A stretch of DNA of 61,103 nt, from NCBI RefSeq assembly GCF_024267675.1, contig NZ_JALDYX010000030.1, positions 1-61,103 on the forward strand, read 5' to 3'. This DNA is from Marinobacterium sedimentorum (GTDB taxonomy: Bacteria > Pseudomonadota > Gammaproteobacteria > Pseudomonadales > Balneatricaceae). The notes under the pieces were generated by a model. That model was not told the origin of the DNA, ran no database searches, and was given only the letters and a program-made list of their open reading frames with translations. The position numbers and the translations under genes are program-made. Each line of letters begins with the position of its first letter. Positions within the stretch are counted from its first letter, which is position 1. Shown piece by piece: positions 44,758 to 53,462 of the stretch.

Positions 44758-45536
44758 CACTGCAGGCCAGTGCCTTGACCGTGCGGCGTAGTGGGCGACT
44801 CCTGCTGGACGCGGTCGATGTCACCCTGGCGGCGGGTTCACTGACGGTTGTGCTGGGGCCCAATGGCGCGGGCAAGTCGACATTGCTGCATGTGCTGGCG
44901 GGGCTGGAGCGACCGGATGCAGGCAGCGTGTGGCTGGGCAACCAACCGCTGCTTTCGATCGCTGCACTCGAGCGTGCCCGCAGGCTCGCGGTCATGACCC
45001 AGGATCAGCCGCTGGATTTTGCCTTTAATGTTGAGGAAGTAGTGTTGCTGGGCGCCTATCCACTGGGGTTGGGGCGGGCCGAAGAGCGGGCGCACTGCCA
45101 CCATGGGCTGCAACGGCTGGAATTACAGGCGCTGGCACCGCGCAACTATCTGAGCCTGTCCGGTGGTGAGCAACAGCGGGTACAGCTGGCACGTGTGCTG
45201 GCGCAGTGCGGTGAAGAAACGGCGGTGCTGTTGCTGGATGAACCGGTCAGCGCAATGGATTTGAGGCATCAGCATCTGTGCCTGCGCCAGTTGCGGATTT
45301 TGGCGGATGCCGGGGCGGCGGTGCTGGTGATTCTGCATGATCTGGCGCTGGCGGCGCGCTATGCCGACCGGGTGCTGCTGCTCAAACAGGGCCAGGTGCT
45401 GGCGCAGGGAGCCATGCTGGATACCATGACGCCGTCCTGTCTGAGCACGCTCTTCGACGTCCGTGTCGAGGTCGCTCTGGTAGAGGGTGTGCCACGCTTC
45501 AGTTCGTCACTCGCCGATGACACCGTCCTGTCTTAG
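44754..45536 (+). CDS. hmuV: ABC transporter ATPase, HmuV (haem import) type
   Basis: 260 residues. Walker A is GPNGAGKST, the ABC signature LSGGEQQRVQLARVLAQ, Walker B LLLDEP, and the switch histidine lies in LHDLALAARYADR. The signature and C-terminal FDVRVEVA region fit HmuV. The gene overlaps hmuU by four bases (ATGA). Its 3' end overlaps that of the convergent kinase gene by 30 bases. No substrate-binding protein follows. Confidence 0.86.
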   Translation: MTLQASALTVRRSGRLLLDAVDVTLAAGSLTVVLGPNGAGKSTLLHVLAGLERPDAGSVWLGNQPLLSIAALERARRLAVMTQDQPLDFAFNVEEVVLLGAYPLGLGRAEERAHCHHGLQRLELQALAPRNYLSLSGGEQQRVQLARVLAQCGEETAVLLLDEPVSAMDLRHQHLCLRQLRILADAGAAVLVILHDLALAARYADRVLLLKQGQVLAQGAMLDTMTPSCLSTLFDVRVEVALVEGVPRFSSSLADDTVLS

Positions 45537-47036
45537 TCGGTCGGTGAGCCGAAACAGGGCTTCGTCATCGTCGGTATAGACGGCCACGGTACGTTCCAGT
45601 TCGTCGTCCTGCAGTGGGTGCTGCATCTTCTTTTGCTGGTGCATGACGCTCACATCGGCATCGGATGCATCCACTCCTTTGGCTTTTCTTCGCTTGAGAC
45701 GGGCTTCGATCAGCTTCTGTTCACAATGACAGCTGATAATACGGAAGGGTATATCCAGCGATGCGGCCAGTTCAGCGTAACTGATGCGTGGGCGCTGACG
45801 GATGAAAGTGGCATCGACCACCACCGAATAGCCGGCGCGCAGCATTTCGCGCGTGGTATCGAACAGCTGGTGGTAGGTGCGAAGGTTCATTTCCTGACCG
45901 TACAGGTCGAGCTTGCCGCCCTTGAGGCTGAGCTCGCGATACAGGCGCTTGCGCTCGATATCGGAGCGGATGCGGATGGCATCAATGCGCTCCACCAGCT
46001 GGCCGCTGATATAGCTCTTGCCGCTGCCGGACAGCCCGTGCATCAGCAGCAGTGCAGGCTTTGGAGTACGCGCATAGTGCTGCGCCAGCTTGAGGTAGCG
46101 GCGGAAGGTTTCGAGGTCCGGATGTTCGCCCAGCATCGCCACCTTGGCCCGCACCATGGCGCGGTAGGCCTTGTAGAAGTTGAGCAGCTTGAGGCTCTTG
46201 TAGTCGCCGGTGAGCTCCAGGTAGCGGTTCAGCAGGCGGTGGGCCCAGCGGAACTGGCCATTGGCTTCCAGATCCATCAGCAGGAAAGCCAGGTCGCAAA
46301 TGGTGTCGATCCAGCGGAACTGCAGATTGAATTCGATACAGTCGAAGAGCCGCAGTTCGTTGCCGTACAGCGTAATGTTGGCCAGATGCAGGTCGCCGTG
46401 GCATTCACAGACATGGCCTTCGGCCTTGCGCCGGCGCAGGACGTCGGTTAGCTCGCGGAACTGCTGCGATGTCTGCTGCGACAGCTTCTGTACCGCGGAC
46501 CAGTCGGCGGGATCTTCCAGCACATCACGCAGGTGCAGGAAGTTGTCCGAAACCAGCTCCCAGATATTTTCCGGCTCGCCCCAGGGGCTGTCGGAGGCCA
46601 CCATAGGTACCGATGAGTGGAAGTGGGCAATCTGGGTGGCCAGGGCATCGATCCAGTCGGGTTCGAAGCGTTTTTGCTGCAGCAGCAGATCGAGCCGCAG
46701 GTTGGTATCGAACTGATGCATGCGCACGGCGTATTCGAAAGCGTCATCTTCGCCGTTGATACTGGGCTGCTGCGGCGTACCTGTGATGGCGACAACCTCC
46801 AGATAGAGGTCCGGTGCCTGGCGTCGATTCAGACGCAGCTCTTCCTCGCAGAAATGCTGTCTTTTCTGCAGGCTGGTGAAATCGAGAAAACCAAAGTCGA
46901 CCGGCTTCTTCACCTTGTAGGCGTAGTCGCCGGTGAGCAGAAGCCAGGAGATGTGCGTCTCGATGACGCGAATGTCCTTTGTCGGATGCGGGTAGGCCGC
47001 AGGATCACAAAGTGATTGAATAAATTCAGGAAACAT
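45507..47036 (-). CDS. Aminoglycoside phosphotransferase-like/AAA ATPase fusion protein
   Basis: 509 residues. The N-terminal part (about 1-330) resembles an aminoglycoside/choline kinase-like fold, with the catalytic loop HGDLHLANI and the metal-binding segment LFDCIEFN. The C-terminal part (about 340-509) is a P-loop kinase with GLSGSGKS and a zeta-toxin-like or gluconate-kinase-like arrangement. Conserved in Pseudomonas next to the PBP1b gene, it has no assigned substrate that I know of. It is divergent from mrcB with only 45 bases between, and convergent with hmuV with a 30-base overlap. Confidence 0.85.
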   Translation of the reverse strand: MFPEFIQSLCDPAAYPHPTKDIRVIETHISWLLLTGDYAYKVKKPVDFGFLDFTSLQKRQHFCEEELRLNRRQAPDLYLEVVAITGTPQQPSINGEDDAFEYAVRMHQFDTNLRLDLLLQQKRFEPDWIDALATQIAHFHSSVPMVASDSPWGEPENIWELVSDNFLHLRDVLEDPADWSAVQKLSQQTSQQFRELTDVLRRRKAEGHVCECHGDLHLANITLYGNELRLFDCIEFNLQFRWIDTICDLAFLLMDLEANGQFRWAHRLLNRYLELTGDYKSLKLLNFYKAYRAMVRAKVAMLGEHPDLETFRRYLKLAQHYARTPKPALLLMHGLSGSGKSYISGQLVERIDAIRIRSDIERKRLYRELSLKGGKLDLYGQEMNLRTYHQLFDTTREMLRAGYSVVVDATFIRQRPRISYAELAASLDIPFRIISCHCEQKLIEARLKRRKAKGVDASDADVSVMHQQKKMQHPLQDDELERTVAVYTDDDEALFRLTDRLRQDGVIGE

Positions 47037-47081
47037 AGAATCCCGGTATCGCGCAATTAGGTAAGGAATTATACTGAGCCG

Positions 47082-49436
47082 ATGACAAAAAAGAGAGCCT
47101 CCGCTGCTAAACCCTCCCGTTCCGATGCCAGGCGCAAGCCTGTTCGCAAGCGTCCACGGGGACGTTTTTGGCCTTCCCTGTTCAAATTCCTTTTCAAACT
47201 GACACTCGTGATAAGTGTCTTTGTTGCCATCGGCATGGCCTATCTGGACATGCAGGTGCGCAGCAAGTTTGAAGGTAAACGCTGGGCATTACCAGCCAAG
47301 GTATACGCTCGTCCGCTGGAATTGTATCCCGGACAGCCTCTGGCGATGAACGATCTCAAGGCGGAACTGAACAGTCTGGGCTACCGCTTTGTGCGCAGCG
47401 CCAGTGCGCCAGGTCTGGCCGAATGGGCCAGCACCCGCGCCCGGGTGCATACCCGCGGCTTTACCTTCCCCGACGGCTACGAGCCTTCGCGACAGCTGTT
47501 GCTGGACTTCAGCGGGGATAACCTGAGTCGCATTCGCGACGAAGAAGGTCGCACTCTGCCGCTGGCACGGCTGGAACCCTTGCTGGTGGGCGGCATTTAT
47601 CCCAACAGCAATGAAGACCGCGATCTGATCCGGCTGCAGGATGCTCCGCCCTACCTGGCCGAGGCACTGATCGGCATCGAGGATCGCAGCTTTTACGATC
47701 ACCACGGTATCTCGTTCAAGGGTATTGCCCGGGCGATGTGGGTCAACTTCCAGGCCGGGCGTTTCGTCCAGGGCGGCAGTACCCTGACCCAGCAGCTGAT
47801 CAAGAACTTCTATCTCACGGCGGATCGCACGCTGCTGCGCAAGCTCACCGAAATTCCCATGGCGGTGTTGCTGGAACTGCATTACGGCAAGGACGAGATT
47901 CTCGAAGCCTACCTCAACGAAGTCTATCTGGGACAGTCCGGCGCCCGTGCGGTGCACGGTTTCGGGCTGGCCAGCCAGTATTACTTTGGTCGTCCGCTGC
48001 AGGAGTTGCAGTTGCATCAGGTGGCGCTGCTGGCGGGCTTGGTAAAAGGACCTTCCTTCTATGATCCGCGCCGCAACCCGCAACGGGCGAAGGAACGTCG
48101 CGATCTGGTGCTGTCGGTGCTGGCAGAGCGTAATGTCATCAGCGCGCAGCAGCTGGCCCAGGCGCAGGCTGAAGATCTGGATGTGGTGAAGGAAAAGAAC
48201 CTGCACAAGGGCGCCTACCCCGCCTATCTGGATCTGGTAAAACGCCAGCTGCGTGAAGACTATCGCGATGAAGACTTGAGCTCCGAGGGGCTGAGGGTGT
48301 TCACCAGCATGGACCCGGTCGTGCAGGGTCGCGCCGAAGAGGCGCTGGTGGCGACCATGGCCAAGCTGGAAAAACGCTATGGCAAGAAGGTGGATGGCCT
48401 CGAAGGCAGCATGGTGGTGACCGATCCGCAGACCGGCGATGCGCTGGCGCTGGTGGGTGGCCGTGATACCCGTTTTCAGGGCTTTAACCGCGCGCTGGAT
48501 GCGGTACGCCCCATCGGCTCGCTGGTCAAACCGGCGGTCTATCTGGCAGCGCTGGAGCAGGGTTACACCCTGGCCAGCACCCTGGAAGACAAGGCGCTGC
48601 GGGTTAAACTGCCCAATGGTGATCTGTGGGAACCGAACAACTTCGACAAAAAAGCCCACGGACTGGTGCCCCTGCACCGGGCACTGGCGTTGTCGTACAA
48701 TCTTGCCACCGCCAAACTTGGCATGGATATAGGTGTCGAACGGGTAGTGGACATGCTGCATCGTCTGGGCGTTGAACGTGATCTTAAGGCCTATCCGTCA
48801 TTGCTGCTGGGTGGCCAGGGCATGTCGCCGTTTGAAGTGGCAGGCATGTATCAGACCATTGCCGCCAATGGCTTCCTGACGCCGCTAAGGGCGATTCGCA
48901 TGGTGACGGATGCACAGGGTCAGGAGCTTTCACGCTATCCGTTCCAGGTGCGTCAGACGGTGCCGGTGGAGTTGATCCACCTTATTCAGTACGCCATGCA
49001 GGAAGTGGCCCGCGAGGGTACGGCACGGTCGGTGTATCAGCAGCTGCCGGCGAACCTGAACGTAGCAGGTAAAACGGGCACATCCAACGATCAGCGTGAC
49101 AGCTGGTTTGCCGGCTTTACCGGCAACCGCCTGGCGGTGGTCTGGCTGGGCAGGGATGACAACTCGCAGCTGCCGTTGACCGGTTCCAGCGGTGCCCTCC
49201 AGGTATGGACGGACTTCATGCGCCGGGAGCAGCCGCAGCCCTATCTGGCACGGATGCCGGATGGCATCGAGTATGTCTGGATAGATGAAGCGACGGGGCT
49301 GCGTTCGGATCAGCGTTGCGAAGGCTCGCGACAACTGCCGTTCCTTTACGGCACGGCGCCGCAGCAGGCGGTAAGCTGTGGCTTTAATGATCCGGTCGGA
49401 GAATCTCTCGAGTGGTTCAGAAACTGGTTTAGATAG
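47082..49436 (+). CDS. mrcB: Penicillin-binding protein 1B (bifunctional)
   Basis: Class A PBP that polymerises and cross-links peptidoglycan. 784 residues: a basic cytoplasmic tail, a transmembrane helix (about 35-57), a UB2H-like domain, then the GT51 transglycosylase with Glu200 (EDRSFYDHHG) and GGSTLTQQLIKN. The transpeptidase has Ser480-x-x-Lys483 (GSLVKP), the SYN motif (ALSYNLATAK) and the KTGT motif (664-667). Downstream is the activator lipoprotein gene. Confidence 0.97.
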   Translation: MTKKRASAAKPSRSDARRKPVRKRPRGRFWPSLFKFLFKLTLVISVFVAIGMAYLDMQVRSKFEGKRWALPAKVYARPLELYPGQPLAMNDLKAELNSLGYRFVRSASAPGLAEWASTRARVHTRGFTFPDGYEPSRQLLLDFSGDNLSRIRDEEGRTLPLARLEPLLVGGIYPNSNEDRDLIRLQDAPPYLAEALIGIEDRSFYDHHGISFKGIARAMWVNFQAGRFVQGGSTLTQQLIKNFYLTADRTLLRKLTEIPMAVLLELHYGKDEILEAYLNEVYLGQSGARAVHGFGLASQYYFGRPLQELQLHQVALLAGLVKGPSFYDPRRNPQRAKERRDLVLSVLAERNVISAQQLAQAQAEDLDVVKEKNLHKGAYPAYLDLVKRQLREDYRDEDLSSEGLRVFTSMDPVVQGRAEEALVATMAKLEKRYGKKVDGLEGSMVVTDPQTGDALALVGGRDTRFQGFNRALDAVRPIGSLVKPAVYLAALEQGYTLASTLEDKALRVKLPNGDLWEPNNFDKKAHGLVPLHRALALSYNLATAKLGMDIGVERVVDMLHRLGVERDLKAYPSLLLGGQGMSPFEVAGMYQTIAANGFLTPLRAIRMVTDAQGQELSRYPFQVRQTVPVELIHLIQYAMQEVAREGTARSVYQQLPANLNVAGKTGTSNDQRDSWFAGFTGNRLAVVWLGRDDNSQLPLTGSSGALQVWTDFMRREQPQPYLARMPDGIEYVWIDEATGLRSDQRCEGSRQLPFLYGTAPQQAVSCGFNDPVGESLEWFRNWFR

Positions 49437-49445
49437 GAAATGACT

Positions 49446-50144
49446 ATGTATCGTTACAGACTACTGTCGCTCGCCGCCGCCCTGCTACTGGCAGGTTGCG
49501 CCGGCCCAGGCATCTACCTGCCGCCGGTTGAGGATCGCTCGGCACCGCTGAGCCGTGCGCCCCAGGCGGCGCCGGTGGAGCAGGACACCGGTGTGCGGGT
49601 GACGCCGATATACGACGAGCCGGTCGTGCGCCAGCAGCGTCTTGGCAGCGACAGCGGTTTCTCGGTGCAGCCGCTGTATCCATCGGACAGCAATGACCGT
49701 GGGTCTGATTATTCGAGCCCTCAGCAGCTCCAGGGCCAGTTGCAGGATAATTATCAGCAGGGCAATCGCCAGTACGGCAGCGGGCAAGGCAGCTCTCAGG
49801 GTAACAGCGAAGCGCCTGCAGCGGCCAACGCGGCGGTGGTTGCGCTGCTCGACAGTGCCCGTCAGCAACAGGGAGCAGGCTCGCTGGCCGCGGCCCAGAC
49901 TAGCCTGGAGCGTGCCCAGCGCATAGCGCCGCGTGATCCGCAGGTGTATTACCAGCTGGCAGACATACAGCGCCAGATGCAGAAGTACAGCGAAGCCGAG
50001 CAGCTGGCCCTTCGCGGTGTCGCTTTGGCAGGTGGCCAGCCCGAATCACTGCGCAAACTCTGGTTACTGATCGCGTCAGTGCGCAAGGATACGGGGAACC
50101 TGAGCGGCGCGCGCGATGCGCTGGAGCAGGCCAGGCGCTACTAA
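49446..50144 (+). CDS. lpoP: TPR lipoprotein, LpoP-type activator of PBP1b
   Basis: 232 residues from the ATG giving MYRYR, 7 bases after AGGA; an ATG two codons earlier has almost no spacing. The signal ends in a lipobox LLAGC with Cys18. A long Gln/Ser/Pro-rich linker (about 20-120) leads to TPR-like helices (about 125-225). In P. aeruginosa LpoP is an outer-membrane lipoprotein with TPR that activates PBP1b and is encoded beside its gene; position and layout match. The 9-base gap to mrcB indicates an operon. Confidence 0.85.
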   Translation: MYRYRLLSLAAALLLAGCAGPGIYLPPVEDRSAPLSRAPQAAPVEQDTGVRVTPIYDEPVVRQQRLGSDSGFSVQPLYPSDSNDRGSDYSSPQQLQGQLQDNYQQGNRQYGSGQGSSQGNSEAPAAANAAVVALLDSARQQQGAGSLAAAQTSLERAQRIAPRDPQVYYQLADIQRQMQKYSEAEQLALRGVALAGGQPESLRKLWLLIASVRKDTGNLSGARDALEQARRY

Positions 50145-50199
50145 GAGCCCATCATTCCCAGTCGATCATTATCCGTTATGTTACCTGTGCCGCAGGATC

Positions 50200-50679
50200 T
50201 CAGCGGCGCAGGTGGCTCAGGATATCCAGCGTTGATACCACTCCTGCCAGTTCGCCATCCCGGGTGACGAACACCCGGTGTATGCGGTTGCTGCACATCA
50301 TGTCTATGGCCTCATCGAGTGATGCGTGCTGATCCAGCGCGATGATATGGGGCGTCATGATTTCACACACCAGATGCTGCCCGTGCTGGTCACCACCTGC
50401 CAGCCCCAGCTGTTCCGGCGTCATGCCTTCCAGCCCGCTGTAGTAATACTGCGTCAGGGGATTTTCCTCGATGGAGTGCTGCGCACTGCTGTCAAAGCGC
50501 AGGATGTCCGTGAGGCTGACCACACCTTTCAGATTGCCGTGGCTATCGGTGACAGGCGCGCCGCTGATGCGGTGAGTGTTGAAAAATTCGATCAGGCTGT
50601 GCAGTGACCAGTGCTCTGACACTTTGAGTACATCGCTGGACATCACTGCGGCAACGGTTACCCTATCTGGCGTATGCAT
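50200..50679 (-). CDS. Protein with paired CBS domains
   Basis: 159 residues made almost wholly of two CBS motifs: VAAVMSSDVLKVSEHWSLHSL with GAPVTDSHGNLKGVVSLTDILR, and VCEIMTPHIIALDQHASLDEA with HRVFVTRDGELAGVVSTLDILSHL. CBS pairs bind adenosine nucleotides and act as regulatory modules. No enzyme or transporter is fused. It is convergent with lpoP and stands alone; a partner cannot be deduced. Confidence 0.85.
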   Translation of the reverse strand: MHTPDRVTVAAVMSSDVLKVSEHWSLHSLIEFFNTHRISGAPVTDSHGNLKGVVSLTDILRFDSSAQHSIEENPLTQYYYSGLEGMTPEQLGLAGGDQHGQHLVCEIMTPHIIALDQHASLDEAIDMMCSNRIHRVFVTRDGELAGVVSTLDILSHLRR

Positions 50680-50867
50680 AGTGCGCGATTCCTTTAGGCT
50701 TTTTCTGTTTTTTGCCCTGACGGTGGATGCTTGATCTGCTGGCAGTTTAGTCGAGTCTGGGGAAGAGTCTTCGCTGGGCAGGCGCGAGCCCGGTCAGAGC
50801 CGGGCAGCGTTTCTTATCGAAAAGGCGAGAAGCCAAGAGGGCTAGAAGATGAGGTGCCGTTGCGGCC

Positions 50868-51473
50868 TCAGGCCGCTGCCTGAGGTGTGCGACTGAAGCT
50901 GTAACCGCACAGAATGATGAAGCCTGCCAGTGCAAGGCGGTAGAGCGCATCCTGCTGAAAGCCCGCCGCCAGGGGGGCAGGCCCAAATGCCAGCAGACCT
51001 ATGGAGAGCAGCAGCGTACCGGCGAGGCCGAACAGTCGCGTGGCCCCCTGGTAGCCCTTGAGCACGCCCGCCAGCAACGCCAGGCAGGTCAGCAGCGCCA
51101 GGCCCTGACTGTAAAGCACTCCTGTATCCGAGCGGCGCACCAGCTCGAACAGCGCAAACAGTCCCAGCAGCCAGCGCCCCCAGGCGGCGCGTGACCACTG
51201 CTTGTTCCAGCCGTGGGCTATGGCGACGCTGGCGATCATGGGCAGGCCCGCGTAGTACGCCAGGTTATCCAGCATCAGCTGCAGGGTCTGTTGTTCCGAG
51301 CCTGAGCGCGTCAGAACGAGCCGACCCAGCGCCGCCAGTGCCAGCGACAGGGCACCGAGTGCGAACATGTAATGCAGGCTGCGCTGGGCCAGCGACTGCG
51401 ACTGGCGATACAGCAGGGCGGCAACAGCGAAGCCGCCGAGCAACAAGGCCAGGTTGGCGAACAGACTGCTCAT
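50868..51473 (-). CDS. Seven-helix membrane protein of unknown function
   Basis: 201 residues with about seven hydrophobic helices and short loops. The ATG giving MSSLFANLALLLGG lies one base from the hemL stop codon, so the gene is translationally close to hemL. A longer frame reading into hemL is only an antiparallel extension and is not used. I recognise no family. It is the last gene of the apparent clc-thiE-hemL run on this strand. Confidence 0.7.
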   Translation of the reverse strand: MSSLFANLALLLGGFAVAALLYRQSQSLAQRSLHYMFALGALSLALAALGRLVLTRSGSEQQTLQLMLDNLAYYAGLPMIASVAIAHGWNKQWSRAAWGRWLLGLFALFELVRRSDTGVLYSQGLALLTCLALLAGVLKGYQGATRLFGLAGTLLLSIGLLAFGPAPLAAGFQQDALYRLALAGFIILCGYSFSRTPQAAA

Positions 51474-51474
51474 C

Positions 51475-52755
51475 TCAGAGGCTGGCAAAGACACGGTCGG
51501 CGGCGGCCAGTGTGAATTCAATATCCTGCTGGGTGTGCGCGGCCGACATAAAACCGGCTTCAAACGCCGAGGGAGCCAGATACACGCCTTCGGCCAGCAT
51601 GCCGTGGAAGAAGCGGCCAAATTTGGCGGCGTCGCACTGCATGGTCTGGGCGAAGCTGGTGACTTCTGCCTGCTCGGTAAAGAACAGGCCGAACATGCCC
51701 CCGACACGGCTGGTGGTGAAGGGAACGCGGTGCCCCAGGGCGACAGCCTCCAGACCTTCGGTGAGCAGCTCGGTCTTGGCGCTGAGCTGCTCATGGAAAC
51801 CCGGTACCGAGATTGCATTAAGCATCGCAAGACCGGCGGCCATGGCGAGCGGGTTGCCTGACAGGGTGCCGGCCTGATAGACCGGCCCCAGCGGTGCTAT
51901 ATGGTGCATGATTTCGCGCTTGCCGCCGAAGGCGCCGACCGGCAGGCCGCCACCTATGACCTTGCCCAGGGTGGTGAGATCGGGCTTGACGCCGAAATGC
52001 GCCTGAGCGCCGCCGAGAGCGACGCGAAAACCGGTCATGACCTCATCGAATATCAGCACGCTGCCGTGCTGGTCGCAGACCTCGCGCAGGCCTTCGAGGA
52101 AGCCCGGCAGCGGCGCAATGCAGTTCATGTTGCCGGCTACCGGCTCGACGATGATGCAGGCGACCTGGTCACCCACGGCCGCGAAGGCTTCGCGCACGCT
52201 GTCGATGTCGTTGTAATTCAGCGTGATGGTGTGTTCAGCCAGGGCGGCGGGGACACCCGGGGAGTTGGGCTCACCCAGAGTCAGGGCGCCGGAGCCGGCC
52301 TTGACCAGCAGGGAGTCGGAGTGACCGTGGTAGCAGCCCTCGAACTTGACGATCTTGTCCCGCCCGGTGTAGCCGCGGGCGAGACGAATTGCGCTCATGG
52401 TCGCTTCGGTACCGGAGCTGACCATGCGCACCATCTCGACGGACGGCATCAGCGCGCAGACCTTGTCGGCCATGTCGATCTCGATCGCCGTGGGGGCGCC
52501 AAAGCCGGTGCCGTGATCCAGCGCCGCGCGGATGGCATCGATCACGGCCGGGGCGCGGTGGCCCAGAATCATCGGTCCCCAGGAGCCCACGTAGTCGACG
52601 TAGCGCTGGTCATCCTCGTCGAACAGATAGGCGCCGGAGGCGTGCTTGAAAAACAGCGGGGTGCCGCCGACGCCCTTGAACGCGCGAACCGGCGAGTTTA
52701 CGCCACCGGGGATATGCTGCTGGGCGGCCTGGAACAGGGCTTCGGAACGGGACAT
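51475..52755 (-). CDS. hemL: Glutamate-1-semialdehyde 2,1-aminomutase
   Basis: Converts glutamate-1-semialdehyde to 5-aminolevulinate in the C5 haem pathway, using pyridoxal phosphate. 426 residues. The cofactor lysine is Lys265 in TLGKVIGGGLPVGAFGG; SGTEATMSAIRLARGYTGRDKIVKFEGCYHG is a strong family signature. It lies 31 bases downstream of thiE, as in Pseudomonas, but the thiD partner often found there is not present at this site. Confidence 0.97.
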   Translation of the reverse strand: MSRSEALFQAAQQHIPGGVNSPVRAFKGVGGTPLFFKHASGAYLFDEDDQRYVDYVGSWGPMILGHRAPAVIDAIRAALDHGTGFGAPTAIEIDMADKVCALMPSVEMVRMVSSGTEATMSAIRLARGYTGRDKIVKFEGCYHGHSDSLLVKAGSGALTLGEPNSPGVPAALAEHTITLNYNDIDSVREAFAAVGDQVACIIVEPVAGNMNCIAPLPGFLEGLREVCDQHGSVLIFDEVMTGFRVALGGAQAHFGVKPDLTTLGKVIGGGLPVGAFGGKREIMHHIAPLGPVYQAGTLSGNPLAMAAGLAMLNAISVPGFHEQLSAKTELLTEGLEAVALGHRVPFTTSRVGGMFGLFFTEQAEVTSFAQTMQCDAAKFGRFFHGMLAEGVYLAPSAFEAGFMSAAHTQQDIEFTLAAADRVFASL

Positions 52756-52786
52756 AGGCGTAACTCCCTCACTCTAAAATGGTCAA

Positions 52787-53413
52787 TCAGAACTGTTGGC
52801 TGAACAGCTGTGCCTGGCGCCGAATGTCGGCTGCGGCAAACAGCGCGTGAATAACGGCCACCATGCTGGCGCCGGCTTCAATTACCTGGCGGGCATTATC
52901 CATACTAATGCCGCCAATCGCCACCACGGGCAGACCAAGGTCACGGGCGGCCTGTGGCAGCAGCGACAGCGGGGCGGGACGGGCGTCGGGCTTGGTGCTG
53001 GACGCGAAAAAAGCGCCGAAGGCAACGTAGTCGGCTCCTTCGGCACGGGCTTCCAGCGCCAGCGCCAGTGAGTCGTGGCAGGTCACGCCTATAATGGCGT
53101 CGGGTCCGAGCTGTGCGCGGGCGGCGGCCACTGAACCGTCGGTTTGGCCCAGATGTACGCCCTGGGCCTTGCAGGCAATCGCCAGCGCCAGGTCGTCGTT
53201 GATCAGCAGCGGACGTTCGAATTCGTCACAGAGTTCACGCAGCAGGGTGGCCTGACGCAGGCGTTTCACGCTGTCATCGCTCTTGTCGCGGTACTGCACG
53301 ATGCTGGCGCCGCCCTCCAGCGCCGTCCGAACCTGGCTGAGCAGGGTCTGATCGTCGGGCATCAGGCTGCTGTCGGTGATGGCGTAAAGGCCGTGGAGCG
53401 AGTAGGCGGTCAT
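52787..53413 (-). CDS. thiE: Thiamine-phosphate synthase
   Basis: Joins hydroxymethylpyrimidine pyrophosphate and thiazole phosphate. 208 residues, TIM-barrel, with LYAITD, GGASIVQYRDKSD, LLINDDLALA, GVHLGQTD, GVTCHDSLALALEA, YVAFGAFFASSTKP and VVAIGGIS. Only 49 bases separate it from the upstream clc gene, too short for a thiamine riboswitch. It is probably cotranscribed with hemL. Confidence 0.95.
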   Translation of the reverse strand: MTAYSLHGLYAITDSSLMPDDQTLLSQVRTALEGGASIVQYRDKSDDSVKRLRQATLLRELCDEFERPLLINDDLALAIACKAQGVHLGQTDGSVAAARAQLGPDAIIGVTCHDSLALALEARAEGADYVAFGAFFASSTKPDARPAPLSLLPQAARDLGLPVVAIGGISMDNARQVIEAGASMVAVIHALFAAADIRRQAQLFSQQF

Positions 53414-53462
53414 GGCGTTTCCGTGGTTTGTTGGTGTATCAGCAAATAGTGGGCAGGCGGAC

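Noticed and set aside
50868..51830. Long version of the seven-helix gene reading into hemL
   Set aside because: The first ~119 codons overlap hemL out of frame and are Pro/Ser/Arg-rich; the internal ATG at 51473 gives a proper membrane protein.
53414..53462. Thiamine riboswitch before thiE
   Set aside because: Only 49 bases separate thiE from the upstream gene, and no THI-box sequence is seen.
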